Origin: a virus
IMG/VR virus record: IMGVR_UViG_3300025769_000951
Coordinates: 1-22,062 of that record
Reading direction: 5' to 3' (one strand)
DNA length: 22,062 nucleotides
Shown here: one piece after another, positions 6,818 through 13,210 of the stretch
Numbering within the stretch: position 1 is the first letter of the stretch
How the letters are laid out: each line of letters starts with the position of its first letter
Notes under the pieces: model-generated
What the model was told of the DNA's origin: nothing
The model's input: only the letters and a program-made list of their open reading frames with translations
The model's database searches: none
Position numbers and translations under genes: made by a program

Positions 6818-9582
6818 CTGTAGGAAAAGCGATATACTACCTTTTGACCAATGCGACCGACGTAACGGACGTAGTAAGTACGCGCGTTTACCCGGAAATA
6901 GCGCAGCAGGATGCCGATTTGCCCTATATCGTTTACGCCATTGCCAACAACGAGCCGACCGATACGAAGCCCGAACCGTCGAAGCTCGATACCGCGCAAG
7001 TTGAGGTTAATATTTACTCGCAAAGCTACACGGAATGCATCGACTTAGCCGTAGCCGTTCGCGCTGCCCTCGACCGCGTGAAGGGTACGTACAACGGCGT
7101 TAACGTGCAAAGCATCCAGTACCTAAACGAAGTAATCGACTTCGACGAACCGCAACGCGCTTACAACATTAACGCCGACTACGACGTACGTATAAGCCGC
7201 AGCGGTTTTGAAATTGCGCAAGGTTCACCCATTACCGGCGTGGAGCTTGGCGAGCTTTCCGATGTAGATGTAACAGGCGTCACAAACGGGCAACTAATCG
7301 CATACAACAGCACCACGGGCAACTGGGAAGCGGCAGACGACGCGGGCGGCGCGGAAACGCTGGACGATCTTACTGACGTAGATGCGAGCGTACCGTCAGC
7401 GGGGCAGCTCCTTGCTTACGGGCAGGACACTTGGCAAACCATAGACCAAGACGAATTAACCTTGCCAATTAGTAGCGTCACGGGATTGCAGACGGAGCTA
7501 AATACCATACCTGACAATATTGACGATCTCGACGACGTTAAGATAGTTGGCACGCCTAGCGAGGGCGAAGCGCTTGTATACACAAGCGGCTTTTGGTCGC
7601 GCGGCACGGCGGGCGCTTCGACGCTGGACGAATTAGACGATGTGCAAGTACCAACGCCAAGTTCAGGCGCGGTGCTGCAATACAATGGCGCATACTGGGC
7701 GGCATCTGCTTTGTCTATTCCTTCCGTTCCCAACACGTACTACCACCAACGTTATAGCTCAGAAGCTGGCACATTGCGTTCAGGCGCTACGGAAACGGTC
7801 GAACTGTACTATACGGCACAAGCGGACGGCGACGGGTTAAGCGAATCGGCGTCAAGCGACACGCCCACCAGCGGTTACGATATTCGGCGAAAGTTGTGGT
7901 ACGCTGAGAAAGCGCAGGCCGACCCCGACACGTCAGCCGATTGGACGCAGTTTACAGCCATCGCCGACAATACGACATTCAACAATGCGAAGGCGGCTTT
8001 GCTTGCTTACCTGAAGGAACGCACGGGCGGCACGGTTCCGATTAGCCTAAAGATGACGTGGGAGGAGGTAGCGCAAGCGCCCGCGTTTACGGGTCTCTTA
8101 AATGAGAGCTACGGAAGCGGAGCAGAGGCGGCGTACTCCACGCGGCGGCTGAACGGCAACGTAACCGAATGCATGGTTATCCGCAGGGCATCGGATTCGA
8201 CGACGACTACGATAGGCTTTGTAGATGGAGACATCGACGAGAGCGCGATAGAAACGTTTTGCACGGGTACGACGTGTACCGTGGTAACGTGGAAAGACCA
8301 AAGCGGAAATTCAATAGATGCAAGTGCGGTGACGGAAGGCACAATATATGATTCAGGAGCTTTAAAAAAGATTAACGGAACGCTGTACATTGACGGCGGA
8401 ACATATGACGCATCTTTCACAGGAAGCTCAACGGGGCATCTTTTTATGACATTGCAACGTCCAACGGTCGCAACGCCGCGATATATAGCTACTTCGGACA
8501 GTACAAACAAATATTACTTTTATGGGTATGACGGCAATACAGGCGGCACAAGTAGCGGCGTAACTGTTAACAGCTACAGATTAAACGGAACTACAGCAAG
8601 CTCTGTAAATAGAGATTTTATATGGGATAACACCGAAAGCCAAACACAGGCAACGGTTGACGTTGACGACAGCAGTTTCATAGATAGGCGTTTGTATTTT
8701 AATGTTTTTTCGGCTCCTTATTATCAGGAATTTATTTATTATTCCTCGACAAAATCCACCGCAAACCGCAACTCCATCGAATCCAATATAGGCGACTACT
8801 TCACCCAAAACACGCCACTGCTCGACACGTACTCAGGGGCGGCGGCTGCTTATTCCTTGCGGCTTTTGGACTCGACGTATACAGGGAGCGCGGTAGAAGT
8901 TTACAACGGCTCGAGTTATGCGGACATCGGTTTCAACGTGTTCGGCGAGGTGGATACGGTTGCACTTGCTGCGCATTGCGGAAGTAACGACGGGTTTGTT
9001 TCGGTTTGGTACGACCAATCGGGAAACAGCAACGACGCGACGCAAGGAGTGACGGCGAATATGCCGAAGATTTACGACGGGACTACGGGCGTGGTGACGG
9101 AGAACGGGAAACCTGCGGTGGAGTTTGATGGAAGCGGTGATAATTTTGTAGCTTCATCCGTTAGCCTTACTCAAGCCGCAACCTCAACAATAGTTGCAAA
9201 AACAAACGACTCAAACGTAAATTATTTCTTTGATGGTGACGATAGTACCAATCGTTTATTAGCTTTTCAAAATAGTACGGCTGACGGATTTAGTTTGTTT
9301 GGCGGTTCTATTCTTGCATCAGGCACAAAGAACACAAACCAAAACCTGCACTTCGCTTTGTTTAATGGCGCTTCTTCTACCTATCATTTGAATGGAAATT
9401 CAATAGCAAGCGGTAACCTTGGTAGTAATTCTGCCGATGGTATAACGATTGGAGCGCGTTATAATGTAGATGGCAACGAATTAAACGGTAATATGCAGGA
9501 GCTTATTTTTTGGGACTCGGACCAATCCAGCAACCGCACGAACATCGAGGACAACATCAACACCTTCTATTCAATCTACTGA
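6814..9582 (+). CDS. tail terminator-like domain fused to adhesin/fibre
   Basis: A 922-residue protein. Residues 1-128 (KAIYYLLTNATDVTDVVSTR, then VYPEIAQQDADLPYIVY, with later strands) look like a gp11/DUF3168-type tail terminator, exactly where that gene belongs. With no stop codon the frame continues into four fibre repeats of the form L-x-D/E-L-x-D-V...G...Y...W (about 145-300), a linker (about 305-425), and two tandem concanavalin/arabinofuranosidase-lectin-like domains (about 428-665 and 667-922). Each lectin domain has the A-A-Y-S-x-R, IGF and W-x-DQSGNS motifs and ends in an NR-x-x-IE-x-NI helix. A receptor-binding role is inferred. The lectin parts contain AT-rich stretches unlike the first part, which suggests acquisition. 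If the fusion is translated whole, the fibres would project from the head-tail joint. Confidence 0.75.
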   Translation: MTVGKAIYYLLTNATDVTDVVSTRVYPEIAQQDADLPYIVYAIANNEPTDTKPEPSKLDTAQVEVNIYSQSYTECIDLAVAVRAALDRVKGTYNGVNVQSIQYLNEVIDFDEPQRAYNINADYDVRISRSGFEIAQGSPITGVELGELSDVDVTGVTNGQLIAYNSTTGNWEAADDAGGAETLDDLTDVDASVPSAGQLLAYGQDTWQTIDQDELTLPISSVTGLQTELNTIPDNIDDLDDVKIVGTPSEGEALVYTSGFWSRGTAGASTLDELDDVQVPTPSSGAVLQYNGAYWAASALSIPSVPNTYYHQRYSSEAGTLRSGATETVELYYTAQADGDGLSESASSDTPTSGYDIRRKLWYAEKAQADPDTSADWTQFTAIADNTTFNNAKAALLAYLKERTGGTVPISLKMTWEEVAQAPAFTGLLNESYGSGAEAAYSTRRLNGNVTECMVIRRASDSTTTTIGFVDGDIDESAIETFCTGTTCTVVTWKDQSGNSIDASAVTEGTIYDSGALKKINGTLYIDGGTYDASFTGSSTGHLFMTLQRPTVATPRYIATSDSTNKYYFYGYDGNTGGTSSGVTVNSYRLNGTTASSVNRDFIWDNTESQTQATVDVDDSSFIDRRLYFNVFSAPYYQEFIYYSSTKSTANRNSIESNIGDYFTQNTPLLDTYSGAAAAYSLRLLDSTYTGSAVEVYNGSSYADIGFNVFGEVDTVALAAHCGSNDGFVSVWYDQSGNSNDATQGVTANMPKIYDGTTGVVTENGKPAVEFDGSGDNFVASSVSLTQAATSTIVAKTNDSNVNYFFDGDDSTNRLLAFQNSTADGFSLFGGSILASGTKNTNQNLHFALFNGASSTYHLNGNSIASGNLGSNSADGITIGARYNVDGNELNGNMQELIFWDSDQSSNRTNIEDNINTFYSIY
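7246..7713 (+). repeat. four diverged fibre repeats in the adhesin
   Basis: About 30 residues per copy, with the pattern L-x-D/E-L-x-D-V, then a Ser/Thr/Gly-rich turn, then G-x-x-L-x-Y, then W. Examples are LGELSDVDVTGVTNGQLIAY, LDDLTDVDASVPSAGQLLAY, IDDLDDVKIVGTPSEGEALV and LDELDDVQVPTPSSGAVLQY. Such repeats build the shafts of phage tail fibres. The copies have diverged at DNA level. Confidence 0.75.
8095..8808 (+). other. first lectin-like domain of the adhesin
   Basis: Residues about 428-665 of the fusion protein. Landmarks are AAYSTRRLNG, TTTIGFVDGDID, TWKDQSGNSIDAS and STANRNSIESNIGDYF. The same landmarks recur in the same order in the following domain, so the two are tandem paralogues of a concanavalin-like fold seen in phage receptor-binding proteins. 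The 3' half (about 8480-8750) is markedly AT-rich. Confidence 0.6.
8812..9579 (+). other. second lectin-like domain of the adhesin
   Basis: Residues about 667-922. Landmarks are AAAAYSLRLLDSTYTGSAVE, YADIGFNVFGEVDT, VSVWYDQSGNSNDATQ, PAVEFDGSGDNF and SNRTNIEDNINTFYSIY. It is closest to the arabinofuranosidase-B/concanavalin-like repeats found in phage tail proteins. It is the C-terminal and presumably most exposed tip domain. Confidence 0.65.
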
Positions 9583-9977
9583 TGCAGTATATCATAGTAC
9601 TTCCAACCGCCACGCAGACAAGCGAACGAAGAGCGTACCAAATCACGCGAGAACTCTACAACATCTCGCGGCCCGTACTCATTCAGGCAGAAGGCGAAGC
9701 GGCTTCCACCGTGTTCGGTATCGTAGTCCACCCCGACGGCGTACAGAACGCGCTGCAAGTGGATACGGATTACCTGATCCACGTTCACGAAGCGGCGACG
9801 CTGGAGAAGCTGGTCGCTTGCTTTCCTGAGCTGACCAATGACGAGCGGTTTGAGCTGAGCGCATACGTGCAGACGAATCACAAATTTCCGTTCCAGCACA
9901 TCATACCCAGCACGACGACGGTGCGGGATCATGACTACATGGTGCAAAACGGTTGGTTCGAAACTGACGAAATTTAA
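9582..9977 (+). CDS. unknown 131-aa protein downstream of adhesin
   Basis: Starts at ATG 9582, fused to the previous stop (TGATG); the longer open frame upstream is a shadow of the adhesin gene. The protein is not recognised. It has an N-terminal hydrophobic strand (MQYIIVLP), a mid-section of alternating strands, and an acidic end (WFETDEI), with no TM segment or metal-binding motif. The sequence KLVACFPELTNDERFELSAY suggests a helical pair. Placed between the adhesin and the major tail protein, it could be an adhesin chaperone or a tail accessory protein. Both ideas rest on position only. Confidence 0.7.
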   Translation: MQYIIVLPTATQTSERRAYQITRELYNISRPVLIQAEGEAASTVFGIVVHPDGVQNALQVDTDYLIHVHEAATLEKLVACFPELTNDERFELSAYVQTNHKFPFQHIIPSTTTVRDHDYMVQNGWFETDEI

Positions 9978-9983
9978 ATTCAG

Positions 9984-9991
9984 TAAATTGC
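9984..9991 (+). promoter_or_regulatory. TAAATTGC box ahead of the 51-aa gene
   Basis: TAAATTGCACCC followed immediately by ATG at 9996. The string resembles Bacteroidota promoters of the form TAnnTTTGC with a very short leader. If it is a promoter, the transcript would start at or next to the start codon and serve the major tail protein. This is one of five border copies of TAANTTGC. Confidence 0.4.
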
Positions 9992-9995
9992 ACCC

Positions 9996-10151
9996 ATGAA
10001 GGTAACGATTCAAAAACCCTACAACAAAGACGGTTGGAAATGGCCCGCCGGTACGGTTGTAGATGTATCCAACAAATTTGCGGCAAAGCTCAAGAAAGGC
10101 GGATACTTGGACAAGCCCGAAAAGACAGAACCAAAAAAATCTAAGAAATAA
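9996..10151 (+). CDS. small basic protein (51 aa) before the major tail protein
   Basis: A short gene. The protein opens MKVTIQKPYNKDGWKWPAGT, continues with a V-V-D-V strand and KFAAKLKKGGYLDK, and ends in a Lys/Pro-rich tail. The pattern (strand, W/G-rich turn, V-x-V, then a helix ending K-G-G-Y) is that of small SH3-like or head/tail accessory proteins often found among phage structural genes. Codon use and the one-base overlap with the next start (TAATG) support expression. No specific function can be named. Confidence 0.7.
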   Translation: MKVTIQKPYNKDGWKWPAGTVVDVSNKFAAKLKKGGYLDKPEKTEPKKSKK

Positions 10152-10597
10152 TGGCCCAAACAACAGGCATCATTAACAGCTCGTCCATTCGCGTCTTTTT
10201 GGGCACGACGGACGACAGCGAGGTAGTAGTTGACCACGTAACAGAATGCAGCATCAGTATGTCCACCGACATGCGCGACATCACCACGAAAACAAGCGGC
10301 GGTTGGCGCGAGCTTTTGCCCGGCCTGAAGTCGGCAAGCCTGAGCCTTTCCGGTTTGTTTGCTGAGGATGCTACAAACGGTTTCAACGCTTTGGTAGATC
10401 ACCAAATCGCAGGCGACAAATTGTACGTAATCTTCACGAACACGGGTTCGGGTTCAGCGGCTAACGCAGGCGACGAGCAGTTCGATGTTGCTGGATACAT
10501 CACCAGCCTCGAACAAACCGCAGGCGTTGAAGACAACGTAGGTTTTTCAATGACAATCGAAGTTACTGGCACAGTTGTACGCGAAGTAATTGCGTAA
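10151..10597 (+). CDS. major tail protein (TP901-1-like)
   Basis: A 148-residue, mostly beta protein. Its features match the TP901-1-type tail tube subunit: an early strand SIRVFLGTTDD, then VTECSISMSTDMRDITTKTS with the following GGWRELLPG, the family's D-x-T-x-K-x-S-x-G-W-x-E hallmark, then SLSLSGLF, and a C-terminal SMTIEVTGTVV strand. Subunits stack as hexameric rings to form the tail tube. Position directly before the tail chaperones and tape measure is canonical. Codon use is similar to the capsid part, with many GGT/GCT codons, as expected for an abundant protein. Confidence 0.92.
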   Translation: MAQTTGIINSSSIRVFLGTTDDSEVVVDHVTECSISMSTDMRDITTKTSGGWRELLPGLKSASLSLSGLFAEDATNGFNALVDHQIAGDKLYVIFTNTGSGSAANAGDEQFDVAGYITSLEQTAGVEDNVGFSMTIEVTGTVVREVIA

Positions 10598-10609
10598 TAA
10601 CTTCGCTGC

Positions 10610-10912
10610 ATGGTAGAAATTAAACTCGACGGCAAGACGTTTCCGGTTCGCGCTACTATGCGAGCATGGAAACGCTTTGAAGACAACACCGGCAAAAAGG
10701 TTGCCGAGGTTGACAGCAACGACGTAACGTTAATTCCTGAGCTGGTTTATTACTTCGTTCAGGAAGGTTGCAAGGCGCAAGGCATGGCGTTCGAAATGGA
10801 CGTTGACGATTTCCTCGGACTGATTGAAATTGCCGACCTGCCTGCACTTAGCAAAACCGTTGCGGACTGTATGGGCAATCAAAAAAAAACGAGGGCCAAG
10901 GCAAGCCGTTGA
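10610..10912 (+). CDS. tail assembly chaperone, frame-0 product (gpG-like)
   Basis: A 100-residue, largely helical acidic protein. It begins VEIKLDGKTFPVRATMRAWK, with a following F-E motif typical of tail chaperones that bind the tape measure during tail assembly. It lies between the major tail protein and the tape measure, as in almost all siphoviruses. The coding frame passes through a run of nine A (10881-10889), read as CAA AAA AAA ACG, and then ends after a short basic tail (TRAKASR). The open -1 frame beyond the A run continues the chaperone, so this is the short form of a G/GT pair. Confidence 0.85.
   Translation: MVEIKLDGKTFPVRATMRAWKRFEDNTGKKVAEVDSNDVTLIPELVYYFVQEGCKAQGMAFEMDVDDFLGLIEIADLPALSKTVADCMGNQKKTRAKASR
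10882..10888 (+). promoter_or_regulatory. programmed -1 frameshift site A AAA AAA
   Basis: Within the A9 run at 10881-10889, the reading frame places heptamer A AAA AAA on the X XXY YYZ pattern. A -1 slip continues as AAC GAG GGC and joins the downstream open frame without a stop. The position, near the end of the first chaperone frame and ahead of the tape measure, is where this event is conserved in phages such as lambda. Confidence 0.75.
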
Positions 10913-11196
10913 GTTGGGACGAAATTGAGGAAATGGGGTTAGGCCAATTGCGGCTTAACCCCGTTTTGCTTTATGATCTTACGTTCTCGGAATTTGGTAA
11001 CGCCATGCGCGGGCACTACAAACAAATCGAAGAACGCGAAAAGGCGGAATGGGAGCGTACGCGCTGGCTGGCTGCCATCGTAGTAAATCCACACGTAAAG
11101 AAACGGATAACGCCGAAGGATTTGGCAACCTTCCCGTGGGAGCAGAAAGAAAAGGCCGCCGACGGGTTTAGTATCTTGCGTTCATTAGCACAATGA
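10888..11196 (+). CDS. tail assembly chaperone, -1 frame extension (gpT-like)
   Basis: An open frame lying -1 to the previous gene. Read from the slip site it adds 102 residues (NEGQGKPLSWDEIEEMGLGQ, then LRLNPVLLYDLTFSEFGNAM) to the first 93, giving a fusion of about 195 residues from 10610 to 11196. The ATG-less start seen at 10909 (TTG) is probably not used. The segment GQLRLNPVLLYDLTFSEFGN resembles the phage T-part chaperones that begin with a short helix contacting the tape measure. It ends one base before the tape measure start. Confidence 0.78.
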   Translation, partial: NEGQGKPLSWDEIEEMGLGQLRLNPVLLYDLTFSEFGNAMRGHYKQIEEREKAEWERTRWLAAIVVNPHVKKRITPKDLATFPWEQKEKAADGFSILRSLAQ

Positions 11197-11197
11197 C

Positions 11198-13210
11198 ATG
11201 GCGAAACTAGGCGATTTAATTTTACGAGTTGGCGCGGATACTTCGAAGCTCAACAAAGACCTTGGCGACGCTCGCAAAACCATTGCGAAGAACACGCGCG
11301 AAATCCAAAACCTAGGGCGCAACCTTACGGTAGGAGTTACCGCGCCGCTTGCTATTATGGGCGCGACCAGCGTGCAGGCATTCCGCGAACAAAATAAAGC
11401 GATCGCACAGGTCGAAGCCGGTTTAAAATCGACGGCCGGGCAAGTCGGGTTTACTTCTCAGGAGTTGCAAAAGATGGCGACCGATTTGCAAAACAAAACG
11501 CTGTTTGGCGATGAAGTTATTTTAAAGGATGCCACGGCGCAGCTTTTGACGTTTACGAATATCAGCGGCCAAAACTTTGCACGCACGCAGCAAGCCGCCT
11601 TAGATTTGGCTACGCGCTTGGACGGCGATTTGAAGGGCGCAAGTATTCAGTTGGGCAAAGCGTTGAACGATCCAGTTGCAAACCTCAGCGCGTTGAGTCG
11701 TTCGGGTATCCAGTTTAGCGAAGACCAAAAAGCGGTAATTAAAAGCCTCACGGAAACGGGCAACCTTGCCGAAGCGCAAACGCTGATACTGGACGAATTA
11801 AACAAGCAATACGGCGGCAGTGCAGAAGCAGCAGCCGAAGCCGACGGCGGATTCACGCAGCTCGCCAATTCGTTCGGCGATTTGCAGGAAGAAATTGGCC
11901 GTCTTTTGGTGCAGTATTTGCGCCCAATTGTAGACCGCTTAAAAACATTTGTGCAGTTTTTGCAAGGAACGAGCGACGGCACAAAAACTTTGGCGCTTGC
12001 CATTGCCGGCGTTGCTGCTGCCATTGGCCCTGTACTTTTGATTTTACCCAACCTCGTAAGCGGTATAAAGATGGCGCGCACGGCGTTCGCTTTGCTCAAT
12101 ACTACAATGCTTGCAAACCCGTTCGGCCTCGTTGCCGCTGGGCTTACGGTTCTCGTTGGTGCAATTATTATGCTGACCGACGAAACGAAACAAGCGGTAA
12201 CGGCCGTAGATGCGCTTGCAGAAGCCAACAAAGGTTTGACGCTTGAAGAGCAAAAGCGCAATATCGAAGAGCAGATAAAAAAGCAGCAAGAAATTGTAGA
12301 AGGTTTAAAAGCCGAACGCGACACGAAGCAAGCAATTGTTGACGAAGGTTACGGCGGTAAGGCGATAAAGGAAGCGAAAGAATCCGCAGCAGCGTACGCG
12401 GCAGCTACGTCCGAGCTGGACGAGATGAACGCGATGTTGACCAACGTGAACGAATCGTTGAACAGCAACGCGGAAAGCAACAAAGCGGCGGCAGCGACTA
12501 CAAACACGCTTACGCTCGAAATGGTCAAGGCATCGGCCGAAGCCTATAAGTTGCAGCAGGAATTGGCAAAGCTTGGCACGCAGGCCGACGAGTTAGTAGA
12601 TACCGACGTCAATTTAAACGAAGCCTTTTTTGGCAAGATTGAGCCGGATTTAGAGTTATCAGAATTCGATTTCGTTGATGAGGTTTTCGGCGATGAAGAC
12701 GAATTAGCTGCGGCAGGCGACCGTATACGGGCTACGGCAGCAGCAGCACAAGCAACCATGCAACAAGTTGCCGCGAATATTGGGGGATTCTTTACGCAAA
12801 CATTCCAAGGCGTAATTGCAGGAACAACTACGTTTAAGGATGCTTTGTTAGAAGCCCTCAAGGCCATTGCAATAAAACTTGCTGCAATGGTTGCAACTTT
12901 TGCTGTATTGTCGGCATTCATTCCCGGTTTTGCCGGTACGGTTGGCGGCTTAAAAGGCTTCGTTAAAAGCGGTTTTGGGTTTGGTATTCCACAGTTCAGC
13001 GAAGGCGGCATAGTAAGCGGCCCGACGCTTGGCCTTGTCGGTGAGTACCCCGGCGCAAAGACGAACCCGGAAGTTATCGCGCCACTCGACAAGCTGCGAG
13101 GCATGTTGGGCGGGCAGCAGGTACAAGTTACCGGCAAGATCAGCGGCCGCGACATATTGTTAACGAGCGAACGAAATGCAATTGACCGAAACCGTGTAAG
13201 AGGATTTTAA
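11198..13210 (+). CDS. tape measure protein
   Basis: A 670-residue protein that sets tail length and is ejected ahead of the DNA. N-terminal DLILRVGADTSKLNKDLGDA is the usual tape measure opening, followed by long helical stretches, the phage minor tail segment (AQLLTFTNISGQNFARTQQA and later LSRSGIQFSEDQKAVI), two hydrophobic regions (about 262-285 and 305-325), a coiled coil (about 340-470), and a C-terminal GFGIPQFSEGGIVSGPTLGL segment. Glycine-rich C-termini with P-T-L-G-L-V-G-E are common in this family. At about 1.5 Angstrom per residue the tail should be roughly 100 nm, short for a siphovirus. The stop overlaps the next start (TAATG). Confidence 0.92.
   Translation: MAKLGDLILRVGADTSKLNKDLGDARKTIAKNTREIQNLGRNLTVGVTAPLAIMGATSVQAFREQNKAIAQVEAGLKSTAGQVGFTSQELQKMATDLQNKTLFGDEVILKDATAQLLTFTNISGQNFARTQQAALDLATRLDGDLKGASIQLGKALNDPVANLSALSRSGIQFSEDQKAVIKSLTETGNLAEAQTLILDELNKQYGGSAEAAAEADGGFTQLANSFGDLQEEIGRLLVQYLRPIVDRLKTFVQFLQGTSDGTKTLALAIAGVAAAIGPVLLILPNLVSGIKMARTAFALLNTTMLANPFGLVAAGLTVLVGAIIMLTDETKQAVTAVDALAEANKGLTLEEQKRNIEEQIKKQQEIVEGLKAERDTKQAIVDEGYGGKAIKEAKESAAAYAAATSELDEMNAMLTNVNESLNSNAESNKAAAATTNTLTLEMVKASAEAYKLQQELAKLGTQADELVDTDVNLNEAFFGKIEPDLELSEFDFVDEVFGDEDELAAAGDRIRATAAAAQATMQQVAANIGGFFTQTFQGVIAGTTTFKDALLEALKAIAIKLAAMVATFAVLSAFIPGFAGTVGGLKGFVKSGFGFGIPQFSEGGIVSGPTLGLVGEYPGAKTNPEVIAPLDKLRGMLGGQQVQVTGKISGRDILLTSERNAIDRNRVRGF

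Noticed and set aside
6814-9977. Diversity-generating retroelement linked to the adhesin
   Set aside because: Such elements are common in Bacteroidota phages, but no reverse transcriptase gene is present and no template/variable repeat pair was seen.
10909-10911. TTG start for the second chaperone frame
   Set aside because: A start here would make an independent protein, but the -1 slip at the A9 run joins the frames without a stop and fits the conserved mechanism better.
11647-12324. Long reverse-strand open frames (also 4107-4751, 12544-13155, 19334-20041)
   Set aside because: They lie wholly inside well-recognised forward genes, have low-complexity Ser/Ala/Pro-rich translations, and lack their own start context or neighbours on that strand.
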